The notes under the pieces are model-generated. The model saw nothing but the letters and a program-made list of their open reading frames with translations, was not told the DNA's origin and made no database searches. A DNA stretch of 64,000 nucleotides from Silicimonas algicola. GTDB taxonomy: Bacteria > Pseudomonadota > Alphaproteobacteria > Rhodobacterales > Rhodobacteraceae. The position numbers and the translations under genes were made by a program. The stretch lies in NCBI RefSeq assembly GCF_003148765.1, contig NZ_QGGV01000002.1, forward strand, positions 186,001 to 250,000, read 5' to 3'. How positions within the stretch are numbered: the stretch's first letter is position 1; each line of letters starts with the position of its first letter. Positions 44,876-54,324 of the stretch are shown piece after piece.

Positions 44876-46336
44876 CTATTCCGAGAATGTGACAGTTGTG
44901 CACTTGGTAGATAGGTAAGCCTGTAGGCCGCGCAGTCCTTTCTCGCGCCCGAAACCGCTGTCCTTGCGTCCCCCCACCGGGGTTTCCACACCGCCGGCAA
45001 GATAGCCATTCACGAAAACCTGGCTGACGTTCAACGCGCGAGCGAAAGCCAGGGCGCGATCCATGTCGCGCGTGTAGATTCCGCCTACTAGCCCGTAGTC
45101 GCAGTCGTTCGCCAATTCGGTGGCCGCCGCAGCATCCGGCACCTCGGACACGGCGAGTACTGGGCCGAAAATCTCTCGCCTTGAGGCCTGACTGTCGGGC
45201 CTGGTTCGCAGGATGGTCGGAGGATAGAAATAGCCGGGCAAGTCGGTAACCTCGGCTGGCTTGCCTCCAAGCAGAACCGTATCGCCGTCCCTTTCAGCCT
45301 GGACCAGGGCGTCGCCAACCCGGTGGAACTGCGCCTTTGATGCCAGCGGGCCAAGGTCCGGATCATCCAATCCATGACCCAAGGTCAGTCTCTTCGCCCG
45401 CTCCACGACCTTGTCCAAAAGCGGCTCGGCCACCGGCGCTTCCACGATTAGCCGTGCCGAGGCCGCGCAGATCTGTCCAGCGTTCCAGAAAATGCCGCGC
45501 ACCACGCCATCGGCGGCACGGTCTAGGTCGGCATCCCGCAGGACTACCAACGGCGACTTGCCTCCGAGCTCCAGCGTCACTGAGGCCAGGTGCTGGGAGG
45601 CCGAGGCCATCACCTTCTTGCCGGCGGCAACGGACCCGGTAAAGGTCACGTGGTCCACATCCGCATTCCCGCTTAACGCCGCGCCTGTGTCTCGCCCGCC
45701 CAGCACGATGTTGAGAACCCCATCCGGCAGCCCGGCAGCTGTGCAGATATCGGACAGGATCAGCGCGCTTAGGGGTGTCGTTTCGGCCGGCTTGGCGACC
45801 ACGGTGCAGCCTGCCGCCAGTGCGGGGGCCAGCCCGCGCGCCAGCATGGCCAAGGGCGCGTTCCACGGCACGATCTGCGCGTTTACGCCCACGGGTTCCA
45901 GTTCTGTCCAGGCAAGCATTCCCTGCCCCAAGGGGATCGTCTCGCCCTCGATCTTGTCTGCGACGCCGGCGTAGTACTCAAAGAAGCGCGCCGCGGTCCG
46001 CACGTCGCCCCGCGCCTGTTTCAACGGCTTGCCCATGCAAAGGGTCTCTATCGCGGCAATTCGGTCCTCGTTAGCCGCGATGGCCCGGCTGATCGCCGTC
46101 AGCAGCCGTCCCCGCTCGACCGGCTTAGTAGCGCGCCACTGACCGTTCAGTGCGGCGCGGGCCACCGCGACGGCCTCGTCGATCCAATCTTGGCCGCCAT
46201 CCGGCGATCCGGTCAGCCGCGCAACACGCGCGGGATCGGCCAGTTCCAGCCGCTCCTCTCCCGGCACGGTCTGGCCGCCGATACGGTGACCGACGATCAC
46301 CGAACCGAGATGATCCAGTGACGTGTGCAGCTTCAT
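44876..46336 (-). CDS. NAD(P)-dependent aldehyde dehydrogenase
   Basis: A 486-aa ALDH-superfamily enzyme that oxidises an aldehyde to a carboxylate. Start at 46336 follows a CAGGAGG site. Landmarks: ELEPVGVNAQIVPWNAPL, the cofactor loop FTGSVAAGKKV, VTLELGGKSP (general-base Glu), NAGQICAASAR (catalytic Cys) and EIFGPVLAV. It is the last gene of the operon, overlapping the GMC oxidoreductase by 4 bases. The pair suggests sequential oxidation of an alcohol to aldehyde to acid. Confidence 0.93.
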   Translation of the reverse strand: MKLHTSLDHLGSVIVGHRIGGQTVPGEERLELADPARVARLTGSPDGGQDWIDEAVAVARAALNGQWRATKPVERGRLLTAISRAIAANEDRIAAIETLCMGKPLKQARGDVRTAARFFEYYAGVADKIEGETIPLGQGMLAWTELEPVGVNAQIVPWNAPLAMLARGLAPALAAGCTVVAKPAETTPLSALILSDICTAAGLPDGVLNIVLGGRDTGAALSGNADVDHVTFTGSVAAGKKVMASASQHLASVTLELGGKSPLVVLRDADLDRAADGVVRGIFWNAGQICAASARLIVEAPVAEPLLDKVVERAKRLTLGHGLDDPDLGPLASKAQFHRVGDALVQAERDGDTVLLGGKPAEVTDLPGYFYPPTILRTRPDSQASRREIFGPVLAVSEVPDAAAATELANDCDYGLVGGIYTRDMDRALAFARALNVSQVFVNGYLAGGVETPVGGRKDSGFGREKGLRGLQAYLSTKCTTVTFSE

Positions 46337-48567
46337 GTGAGCCTCCTGGCAAGGTTCTGGCTGGCCATCCGGCAAAGCGCCCAGATCGTCAGCGTGGGGT
46401 TCACCGCGTGGCAGGAGGGAAACACCGCGCCTCCCATAACGTACAGGCCGGGTGTGTCGTGCACCTCGAGATCAGGTGAAACGACTGTGACGTCGGGATC
46501 CTCGCCCATCCGGCAGCCGCCGAGATCATGGCAGCTTCCGATCCCGGTAAAGACAGGACCGGGCCAGACACGCGCTGCCCCCAAGCCGCGATGCAGATCC
46601 TCAGCCTCGAAGATCATGCGCTGGTACAGGCGGTTCTCGTGACCACGGATGCGGTAGGTGGCCCGGACCACCGGAAGCCCAAGCCCGCTCGTGTCGTGAC
46701 GCAGCGGATCCAGTGTCAGCCTGTTGTCGCGATAGGGCAGAGTGTCGGTCTGGATGCGGATGGCAAGCCGCTCGTTCCAGGCCCGCACATGTGCCTTCCA
46801 TTCGGTTCCCCAATTGGGAGTATCGGGAGGCAGCGGTTCCCGCGCGATCTGGATCGGCAGCAGTTGGTTCTCGACCGATAGGGTGCCGCCCCCGGCCAGT
46901 CCCGAAGCGGCGAGGAAGTCGGAGGTCAGGAAATCCTCGATTACCAACCCCTGTGCGCCCGGCCCGGTATGGCGGTTGAACTGCTGCCCCGGGTAGCTGC
47001 CATAGACGCTGGGAAACTGCTTGGTCATGAAATGGCGTCCGAGTTGGTCGGAAGAATTGCCAAGACCATCGGGGTGCGCGCTGTCACCCGATAAGTACAT
47101 TAGACGCACGTTCTCGAAGGTATAAGCCGACAGGATCACCGCGCGCGCCACCTGAATCCGTTCGCGGCCCTGCGCGTCGACAAAGTCTACGCCGCTGGCA
47201 CGGCCGCTGGAGTCGGTGCGAATGCGCAGGACTCGGGCGCCCGTACGAAGGCCTAGCCCCCCGGTTGCTAGCGCCGCGGGCAGCAGGTCATCGTTGGGCA
47301 TCCAGCGCGCGGCCCCCGGGCAGCCCGTGCCCTCGCCCCAGGGCGAATACTCCATGGCAGGGCGGCCGGCATAGGGCACGGTGTTCTGACCGACCGGAAC
47401 CGGTTCCGGGTGCAAGCCTCGCCCTCTAGCGAACTTCTCGAAAAAGGCACCGACGGCGAACTCCCGCGCGGGCGGCATCGGCAAGCCGGTGCGGCGCGGG
47501 ATGAATGGATGCGTGTCGGCGCCGGCGATCCCGACAAGCTGCTCCAGTGCCTCATAATGCGGCTCCAGCGCGTCGTAGTCCAAGGGCCAGTCAGCCACGG
47601 TGCAATCGTCGTCCAGCCCCTCGAGCCGGCCAAGGTCGGACAGGGTGGAGCGCATGCGGAACTGGTGCGGATGCATCCGCCGCAAACGCGCCCCGTAATG
47701 CACTAGCGAACCGCCGACGCCGTTGCACATGCGCCCAAGCGAGAACGGCATCGGCACGGGATCGGCGCCTTCGCCGTCGCACCATGTGGGTACCTCGGAG
47801 TTGAATTTCTCACCGAACCCCGCACGGCAGTAGTATGCATAGGTCAGTTCGTCCGGGCGCTTGCGGTCGCTTTTGCGGTGCTCCCCGGCTTCGAGGATCA
47901 CCACCTTCAAACCCGCCTGCACCAACCACGGGCCGACCAGAGCTCCGACGCCGCCACCGCCCACAATCACAACGTCGGCCGCGTCGATGTTTTCTGCTGA
48001 CGTCTTGGGCGGCGCTGCGCGAGGGGCGGGTTCGCCTATCACGTCCTTCAGGGACGGAATGGGCCCCTCGCCGGGATCGGTGGAGGCGCCAAGGTTGTCT
48101 TCTGCGGTGTGAGACAGCACGACGCCCGGAAAGCCGATCGATCGCCAGCCGCCGCAATCGAGGTTGCCGCCATGCACCGGATCGGCGAACAGGCCCTCGG
48201 TCAGGTGGCGCCGGAGGATTGAGAAGAACGACGTCTCGCGCTGTGCATCGATGCCGAGCTCCCCCCTCGACAGCCGTTCCAGGAGGGTCACCTGCGCATC
48301 GGCCGGCAACTCTGCGAACCTGGAGCCGTGGGCCGAAACCGCCACATGGTCAAGCGCGGCAAGGCACTCCGTGTAGGTTGACCGCGCCGCCTGCTCCGCC
48401 CCGGCCAGCGCCCGGTCGACATAGCGCACCACGCCTAGCGCAGCTCCATCTGGTCCTGCTGCATCCGCGGGCCACATCACCGCAACCGCGGCGGACAGAA
48501 TTGCCGCTTCCCCGGGGCCGAGCGTCGCGTAGCCTTCGGCCGGCGTAACGTCCGGAAGTGGTGTCAC
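46333..48567 (-). CDS. GMC oxidoreductase with N-terminal gluconate 2-dehydrogenase subunit 3-like domain
   Basis: A 744-aa fusion. Residues about 15-160 resemble gluconate 2-dehydrogenase subunit 3 (TLGPGEAAILSAAVAVMWPADA ... FFSILRRHLTEGLFADPVHGGN), normally a separate small subunit. Residues about 195-744 are a GMC flavoprotein: DVVIVGGGGVGALVGPWLVQAGLKVVILEAG, CNGVGGSLVHYGARLRRM, CHDLGGCRMGEDPD, and the active-site pair in FPSCHAVNPTLTIWAL. It likely oxidises an alcohol or sugar-type substrate and passes electrons to a membrane carrier. No signal peptide is evident, which is unusual for the gluconate dehydrogenase class. It overlaps both neighbours by 4 bases. Confidence 0.92.
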   Translation of the reverse strand: MTPLPDVTPAEGYATLGPGEAAILSAAVAVMWPADAAGPDGAALGVVRYVDRALAGAEQAARSTYTECLAALDHVAVSAHGSRFAELPADAQVTLLERLSRGELGIDAQRETSFFSILRRHLTEGLFADPVHGGNLDCGGWRSIGFPGVVLSHTAEDNLGASTDPGEGPIPSLKDVIGEPAPRAAPPKTSAENIDAADVVIVGGGGVGALVGPWLVQAGLKVVILEAGEHRKSDRKRPDELTYAYYCRAGFGEKFNSEVPTWCDGEGADPVPMPFSLGRMCNGVGGSLVHYGARLRRMHPHQFRMRSTLSDLGRLEGLDDDCTVADWPLDYDALEPHYEALEQLVGIAGADTHPFIPRRTGLPMPPAREFAVGAFFEKFARGRGLHPEPVPVGQNTVPYAGRPAMEYSPWGEGTGCPGAARWMPNDDLLPAALATGGLGLRTGARVLRIRTDSSGRASGVDFVDAQGRERIQVARAVILSAYTFENVRLMYLSGDSAHPDGLGNSSDQLGRHFMTKQFPSVYGSYPGQQFNRHTGPGAQGLVIEDFLTSDFLAASGLAGGGTLSVENQLLPIQIAREPLPPDTPNWGTEWKAHVRAWNERLAIRIQTDTLPYRDNRLTLDPLRHDTSGLGLPVVRATYRIRGHENRLYQRMIFEAEDLHRGLGAARVWPGPVFTGIGSCHDLGGCRMGEDPDVTVVSPDLEVHDTPGLYVMGGAVFPSCHAVNPTLTIWALCRMASQNLARRLT

Positions 48568-49901
48568 GACGTCGCCTCGAGCACGCCGCCCTGATCCATC
48601 AGCCGCTTGCGCAGCGCGTGCGCGTCCAGAGATCGCAAGGAGCCGCCGCTTTCGGCGGTCATGGCAGCCGCCAGGCCGGCTGCCTGTCCCGTTGCCATGC
48701 AGGTCCCGACCGCGCGTGTATCGGCGCGCCGGCTTTGTGCGGCGGAAATCCGGCTGCCGGCAACCAGCAGGCAGTCGGTGCCGTTCACCAGCAGGCTGCC
48801 GAACGGAATGCCGAAGATCTCAGCATCCGCGACCCCGCATCCTAGTGCAATGACCGGCGCTCCGGCGTCGGTCGCGGTGTCCATCACCACATCGCCCTTC
48901 GCATAACGGCCACCCGAGAACTCTACCTGAGGTGCGACGGCGGCAAGGCCGGCTTCGCTGAACCCCGGTAGGCTCTCTCGCAGGAAGGCGATGATCGTCT
49001 CTATTTGGGCGTGCAAGCCGGTGTAGTTGTCGCTCGCAGCCTCGACGGTGCGATCTGCCGGAACCTGCACATTTGCCGCGCGGACGTAAATTTCCCGCCG
49101 CAACGCAGAGGTCGGCGCGATCTCGATTGCCTCCAAATCCGGCAGCCGGCCGCCCGGCCCCATCGCCCCCGACAGGAGCGGCGATTCGCGCGGCACCTTC
49201 AGGATCGGTACTCCTTGCTCGCGGAACTTCGACAAAGCGTCGGAGCGGTCCGAGAACCGCGTATGGCGCAGCAGAGAGAAGTTGCTCGGCGTCTCGCTAG
49301 CCCGGGCAAGCAGCGCGCCGGCGTCAATGCCGGACATGCGCATCGTCAGGTCGACCTTCCGCGTATCCGCATAGACGCCATCCTCCTGCACGGCGTTCGA
49401 CAACGTCGTGAACACGTCGCCTTCAGCACTGGCGTCGATAGTCACTTTGGCGCGGATCAAGCTGCGGCCGCGCTTGTTGCGCACGATCACGCCGTGCACG
49501 CGCCCCTCATCATCCTTTACCACCTGGTCGACCGCCGTATACATCAAGACCGATACCCCGGACCCGAAAACCAGCTCGGTCAATGCCAACTTGGCCGCCT
49601 CCGGGTCCATGCAAATGACGTTCCGCCGGTCGAAATCGCAAACCACCGCGCTTCGCCCGTCGAATTTCTCGCAGCCCCTGAGCAGGTCGTCCGCGAACCC
49701 GCCCAGGATCCGCCGCCCGTCCAGCGCAATTGCACCATCGACTGGCCGACCGGTCAGCAACTCGCCGCCCAGCATCGGCGCGCCGTCCACAATAGTGACA
49801 CGCGCACCATTCCGCGCGGCAGTCACCGCCGCAGAAACGCCCGCGGCGCCCCCTCCGACAACCAGAACGTCAGTATCAATATCCCAGATCGCGTTGCCCA
49901 T
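48564..49901 (-). CDS. FAD-dependent oxidoreductase (FAD_oxidored family)
   Basis: A 445-aa flavoprotein: TDVLVVGGGAAGVSAAVTAARNGARVTIVDG at the N-terminus, PMLGGELLTGRPVDGAIALDG, DASAEGDVFTTL, and the C-terminal RADTRAVGTCMATGQAAGLAAAM. It is clearly related to the next gene (49924) and to the partial gene at 62786; the shared PMLGGELL and GTCMAxGQAxG blocks show tandem duplication. Members of this family oxidise or reduce small cyclic or sugar-like compounds; the substrate is not known. Confidence 0.88.
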   Translation of the reverse strand: MGNAIWDIDTDVLVVGGGAAGVSAAVTAARNGARVTIVDGAPMLGGELLTGRPVDGAIALDGRRILGGFADDLLRGCEKFDGRSAVVCDFDRRNVICMDPEAAKLALTELVFGSGVSVLMYTAVDQVVKDDEGRVHGVIVRNKRGRSLIRAKVTIDASAEGDVFTTLSNAVQEDGVYADTRKVDLTMRMSGIDAGALLARASETPSNFSLLRHTRFSDRSDALSKFREQGVPILKVPRESPLLSGAMGPGGRLPDLEAIEIAPTSALRREIYVRAANVQVPADRTVEAASDNYTGLHAQIETIIAFLRESLPGFSEAGLAAVAPQVEFSGGRYAKGDVVMDTATDAGAPVIALGCGVADAEIFGIPFGSLLVNGTDCLLVAGSRISAAQSRRADTRAVGTCMATGQAAGLAAAMTAESGGSLRSLDAHALRKRLMDQGGVLEATS

Positions 49902-49923
49902 GTCCTGACCTCTTCCTCGTTCG

Positions 49924-51324
49924 TTAATGTGTGCCGTCCAGAATGGCGCCCTGGTCCAGAAGTCTCTCCCTCAACCGAGACAGCGGCACCTCGCCCAGCA
50001 CCGGGTGCGGGTCATTTCCGTCGCTGGCGATAGCTGCGGCGGTGCCGATGGCCTGACCCATTGCCATGCAGGTGCCCATAACTCGCGCCGAGCCATGCGC
50101 TTGTCGGTCGGCCGACAGGCAGCGCCCGGCGACGGCTACATTCTCAATCCCCTTGGGCAGCAGGCAGCCCAGCGGGATGTCATAGGACCCGCCGTCTCGG
50201 ATCGGCTTGCGAACCTGATCGGTGCCCCCGCCATGGATGTCGACGTGGTGGCCGCCTTTGGCGATGCCGTCTGTGCGCTTCACCGCCGCCAGCACGTCGT
50301 CGCCGTCCAACGTCTCTTCGCCCACGATCCGCCGCGTTTCGCGTATACCGATGCGGGGGGCAATCCCGGCGAAGGCAGCGTTCTCGAAGCCCGGCACGCG
50401 CTTGCGCATGAAGCTCTGGCAATTCCAGACCTGGTCGATCAGCTGGGGCATCGTCGCGCTGAGCGCGCGGGTGTCTGTCGCGTCCACGTTGGCCACACGG
50501 GTCGTATTTAAGGCCACCTCGCGGCGGCGCATCGACACCGGCGTGACCCCGATCAGGGCCGTGGGATAAAGCTCTCCCGCCTCGATGGATTTTGCCATCA
50601 GCGGGCCGTCGGCCTTGAGGAACAGCTTGGGATAGCCCTGCTTGATCAACGCTCGCAGGCATTCCTCGCGCGTTTCCTTGATCCAGGGGTTTTCCCGCAG
50701 CGCGAGGTTTTCCTCTTCCTCCTCTGCAAATTGCATCAGGCGGTCACTGTCGACGCCTGCCATCCGGAAGACCATGGTAACAGGCTGATATGCGCCCTTG
50801 CCGTCGCCACTGAGGAATTCGGCGCCCGCGCCAACGGCGAGGTCGCCGTCCCCCGAGCAATCCAGAAATGTGCCAGCGGAAATTAGCGTGCGCCCGTTCC
50901 GGTTTAGGACAGAGATCGCTTTGACACGACCGCCATCAGTGACGACCTCGTCGACAAAGCTGTTTAGCAGGATCTTGGTCCCCGCCTTGTCCAGTTGCCT
51001 CGCGACGGCCAGTTTCATGGTCTCGGGGTCGCAGCAAACGACCCAAATAGTGCGCCAGTCAAAGAAGGCGCCGACGAAACCGTCCAGCGCTTTGCACTCT
51101 TCCAGCAGACCGTCGAGAAACCCGCCAACGATCCACTCTCCCCGCGTGTTGAGGCAGCCGTCGATAGGAATGCCGGACAACAGCTCGCCGCCCAGCATGG
51201 GCCCGGCATCGATCAGCAGCGTATCGGCGCCGTTGCTGGCGGCCGCGTGAGCCGCGGCGATCCCGGCGGCGCCGCCGCCAACGACGACCACGTCGTGGTG
51301 GCGAATTGTAAGGGCTGATGTCAT
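49924..51324 (-). CDS. FAD-dependent oxidoreductase (FAD_oxidored family), paralogue
   Basis: A 466-aa flavoprotein (ATG 51324 preferred; ATG 51339 possible). N-terminal HDVVVVGGGAAGIAAAHAAASNGADTLLIDAG, PMLGGELLSGIPIDGCLNTRGEWIVGG, DCSGDGDLAVGAGAEF, PRIGIRETRRIVGEETL, and RQAHGSARVMGTCMAMGQAIG near the end. It lies 22 bases upstream of its paralogue and 60 bases downstream of the ABC ATPase gene in one operon. Two flavoproteins of the same family may form a heteromer or act on successive intermediates. Confidence 0.88.
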   Translation of the reverse strand: MTSALTIRHHDVVVVGGGAAGIAAAHAAASNGADTLLIDAGPMLGGELLSGIPIDGCLNTRGEWIVGGFLDGLLEECKALDGFVGAFFDWRTIWVVCCDPETMKLAVARQLDKAGTKILLNSFVDEVVTDGGRVKAISVLNRNGRTLISAGTFLDCSGDGDLAVGAGAEFLSGDGKGAYQPVTMVFRMAGVDSDRLMQFAEEEEENLALRENPWIKETREECLRALIKQGYPKLFLKADGPLMAKSIEAGELYPTALIGVTPVSMRRREVALNTTRVANVDATDTRALSATMPQLIDQVWNCQSFMRKRVPGFENAAFAGIAPRIGIRETRRIVGEETLDGDDVLAAVKRTDGIAKGGHHVDIHGGGTDQVRKPIRDGGSYDIPLGCLLPKGIENVAVAGRCLSADRQAHGSARVMGTCMAMGQAIGTAAAIASDGNDPHPVLGEVPLSRLRERLLDQGAILDGTH

Positions 51325-51384
51325 GGTCGTTTGCCTCATGGTCTTGGGATGTCTGAGAAACGGGTGTAGTTGCGCACGGCAGCG

Positions 51385-52371
51385 CTACTCCCGCGCGAAA
51401 TGACAGGCGACGTGATGGCCGAGTGCTGTCTCGGTCAGGGCTGGACGGCGCTTCTCGCATTCCGCCGGGTCGCCCAGTTCCCGGCGTAGGGCGCACCGGG
51501 AACTGAGCGGGCAGCCCGGCGGCGGATTGTCCGGGGAGGGCGGATCTCCCTCAAGAATAATACGTTTGCGGGCGCGTTCGCGCGCCGGGTCGGGAACCGG
51601 CACCGCCGATAACAGCGACCGCGTGTATGGATGCAGTGGCTTGGCGTAGATCCGGTCGCGCGGGGCCAGCTCGACGATCTGGCCCAGATACATCACCGCG
51701 ATACGGTCCGAGATGTGCCTGACGACGGCAAGGTCATGAGCGATGAAAAGCATCGACAGCCCCAGCGAGGCGCGCAGGTCAGCCAGAAGGTTCATCACCT
51801 GCGCCTGGATCGATACGTCGAGCGAAGAGACGGGCTCGTCCGCCACGATCAGCGCAGGCTCAAGCGCCAGCGCCCGGCCTATGGCTACACGCTGCGCCTG
51901 CCCGCCGGATATCTGGTGCGGGAACCGGTCGGCCATGTCGTCGTGCAGGCCCACCAGCCGCATCAGATCGCGCACTCTGTCGGCCATGGCGGTCTTGTCG
52001 CGGAGGCCATGGATAACCAATGGTTCCGCCAAAATCGCACTGATCCGCATGCGCGGGTCAAGCGAGCCGCGCGGATCCTGAAACACGACCTGCATTTTCC
52101 GGCGCATGGTCCGCAGACGCTCGCCGTTCAGAGCGCCCAGGTCGGTGCCGTCCAGTTCGACCGTACCGCCGCTGCTGCGGACCAGCTGAAGGATCGCGCG
52201 GCCTACGGTTGATTTGCCCGATCCGGACTCGCCCACGAGCCCCAGCGTCTCGCCCGGCGCGATCGTGAAGCTGACACCGTCGACCGCACGCACCTCACCG
52301 AACCTGACCGCCAAGTCGGTGACTTTCAACAGCGGTTGGGCCTTCTCCTGAACCTTCAATGTGTCAGGCAT
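51385..52371 (-). CDS. peptide/nickel-type ABC transporter ATP-binding protein (DppF-like)
   Basis: A 328-aa ABC ATPase. The start at 52371 overlaps the stop of the upstream ATPase gene by 8 bases. Walker [10 protein letters not shown], signature [15 protein letters not shown], Walker [13 protein letters not shown], and the oligopeptide-transporter C-terminal extension with [17 protein letters not shown] ... CEKRRP, a Cys-rich motif typical of DppF/OppF. Together with the other ATPase it powers the DppBC-type permease. Confidence 0.93.
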   Translation of the reverse strand: MPDTLKVQEKAQPLLKVTDLAVRFGEVRAVDGVSFTIAPGETLGLVGESGSGKSTVGRAILQLVRSSGGTVELDGTDLGALNGERLRTMRRKMQVVFQDPRGSLDPRMRISAILAEPLVIHGLRDKTAMADRVRDLMRLVGLHDDMADRFPHQISGGQAQRVAIGRALALEPALIVADEPVSSLDVSIQAQVMNLLADLRASLGLSMLFIAHDLAVVRHISDRIAVMYLGQIVELAPRDRIYAKPLHPYTRSLLSAVPVPDPARERARKRIILEGDPPSPDNPPPGCPLSSRCALRRELGDPAECEKRRPALTETALGHHVACHFARE

Positions 52372-53455
52372 TCGTCCCCGCCTTTCCCGAAGTCGGCGTG
52401 TCACTGTTCGGCGCGCGCCAGTCATGCCCGATCAGCCAACCGCCGCCCTTGACCTGTTGCGTGCCCCAGCAGCGGGCGGCATGTTCTGGTCCGCTGACGG
52501 GATTGGGTGCGAGTGGCGGCGCGGCGCGTTCACAGATTTCTCGTCCGTAGGGGCAGCGCGGGGCAAACCGACAGCCCGAAGGAGGGTCCGCCAGGCTAGG
52601 CGGCATTCCCTCTATCGGCACCATGCGCTCGACAACCGGCGCCTCCAGATCGGGCGCTGAACGCAATAGTCCCCACGTGTAGGGCATGGCAGGACGAGCG
52701 AACAGGTCATCCGTTGCTGCGGTCTCTACGATCTGGCCAGCATACATCACGTAGACGCGGTCGGTCATGCCGGCTACGACGCCCAGATCGTGGGTGATCA
52801 TGATTGTGGCCAGCTGCATGCTGTCGCGTAGGGACCGGATCAGTTCCAGAACCTGAGCCTGAAGCGTCACGTCCAGCGCGGTAGTGATCTCGTCGGCAAG
52901 GATCAGTTTCGGTCGGCAAGACAACGCAATTGCAATCATAATCCGCTGCCGCATCCCACCTGAGAATTGGTGCGGGTAGCAGCGCATCCGGGTGGCGGGC
53001 GAGGGGATGCCCACCAGCTTCATCAGTTCTAGGATGCGCGCCTTCCGAGCCGTGGCGGACAGACGCTCATGCGCGTCGAGACATTCGGCGATCTGGTCGC
53101 CGACAGTCATCACCGGATCCAATGCGGTCATGGGATCCTGAAAGATCATCGCGATCTCGCGTCCGCGGATCTTCCGCATGCCTTCGTCAGAAAGTTGCAG
53201 GAGGTCTCGCCCCTCGAACAGGATGCGTCCAGGGCCGATGCGGGTATTGCGCGGATCGTGCAGCCGCAGGATCGATTTCGCCGCAGCCGACTTGCCGCAC
53301 CCTGACTCTCCAACCAGACCAACCGACTCTCCGGCACCGACGCGCAGGTCAATCCCTTCGACCGCCACGATGGCGCCTTGGGCAAAGGAGGTGTGCAGAT
53401 CATCCAGGTGCAAGAGCGGACGATCGGGCGAACGGGCGGGACCGGATACTGTCAT
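52364..53455 (-). CDS. peptide/nickel-type ABC transporter ATP-binding protein (DppD-like)
   Basis: A 363-aa ABC ATPase: Walker [11 protein letters not shown] loop [12 protein letters not shown], signature [15 protein letters not shown], Walker [14 protein letters not shown] loop ITHDLG, and the C-terminal CxxR/CPYGREIC Cys-rich motif. Note that Walker A ends in Ala rather than Thr or Ser (GCGKSA), the common DppD form. It overlaps the permease gene upstream by 4 bases. Confidence 0.93.
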   Translation of the reverse strand: MTVSGPARSPDRPLLHLDDLHTSFAQGAIVAVEGIDLRVGAGESVGLVGESGCGKSAAAKSILRLHDPRNTRIGPGRILFEGRDLLQLSDEGMRKIRGREIAMIFQDPMTALDPVMTVGDQIAECLDAHERLSATARKARILELMKLVGIPSPATRMRCYPHQFSGGMRQRIMIAIALSCRPKLILADEITTALDVTLQAQVLELIRSLRDSMQLATIMITHDLGVVAGMTDRVYVMYAGQIVETAATDDLFARPAMPYTWGLLRSAPDLEAPVVERMVPIEGMPPSLADPPSGCRFAPRCPYGREICERAAPPLAPNPVSGPEHAARCWGTQQVKGGGWLIGHDWRAPNSDTPTSGKAGTNA

Positions 53456-54324
53456 GTCTTGGCACCGGACTTGGGATCCATCTGCTCGCGCAGCGCGTCC
53501 TCGAGGAGCGTAACTCCAAGGACCGTCATCAGGATGGCGAGGCCAGAGAACGCGGAGATCCAGGGAGCCAGTTCAAGGTAGTCGAACCCGGATTTCAGGA
53601 TTGCGCCCCAGCTGGCGGTGGGCGGCTGCACCCCGAGCCCGAGGAAGGAGAGCACGGCCTCAATCAGGATAGCGTGTCCGACCTGCAGGGTCGCCAAAGC
53701 AATGACCGGGCCGAGGATATGCGGCAGGATGTGTCGTATAATGATGCGGGGGGCACGGGCGCCCATCGCCAACGCGGCCGTGACGAAGTCGCGCTCTCGC
53801 ACCGAGAGAACTTGGCTGCGCGTAAGACGGGCGAATAGCGGCATGTCGGCGATGCCGATGGCGATAATGATCGTACTCAGACCGGGCCCGAGCGCCGCCA
53901 TGATGCCCAGCGCTAGCATGACCGAGGGAAAGGCGAGGATCGCGTCCACCACGCGCATGATCGCATCGTCTAGGAACCCGCGCGAATACCCCGCAAGAAG
54001 GCCGAGCGTGACGCCGCAGAACATCGCGAAGCCGACGGCGCCGAACCCGACCATCAGCGCGACCCGACTACCGTACATCAGACGCGACAGCAGATCTCGG
54101 CCAAGGTGGTCAGTTCCAAGCCAGTGGGCCGCCGAAGGCCCTTCCAGGAAGGCATTGTAGTCCTGCTTGTTCGGATCGTATGGCGCGATAAGCCCGCAGA
54201 AGATCGCGACACCCAGGATCAGAACCACGAGCACCAGTGCGAGGATGCCAAGAGGGCTGCGCAGGCCCCGGGTCGTGCGCGGTCGCGGCACGTAGTGGGG
54301 GGTATGTGTGGACACATCAGTCAT
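53452..54324 (-). CDS. peptide/nickel-type ABC transporter permease (DppC-like)
   Basis: A 290-aa permease with an N-terminal helix (about 25-48), a periplasmic loop with HWLGTDHLGRDLLSRLMYGSR, which is the DppC/OppC signature, and five further helices. The coupling loop is FVTAALAMGARAPRIIIRHILPHI. It overlaps both flanking genes. Works with the DppB-like protein. Confidence 0.93.
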   Translation of the reverse strand: MTDVSTHTPHYVPRPRTTRGLRSPLGILALVLVVLILGVAIFCGLIAPYDPNKQDYNAFLEGPSAAHWLGTDHLGRDLLSRLMYGSRVALMVGFGAVGFAMFCGVTLGLLAGYSRGFLDDAIMRVVDAILAFPSVMLALGIMAALGPGLSTIIIAIGIADMPLFARLTRSQVLSVRERDFVTAALAMGARAPRIIIRHILPHILGPVIALATLQVGHAILIEAVLSFLGLGVQPPTASWGAILKSGFDYLELAPWISAFSGLAILMTVLGVTLLEDALREQMDPKSGAKT

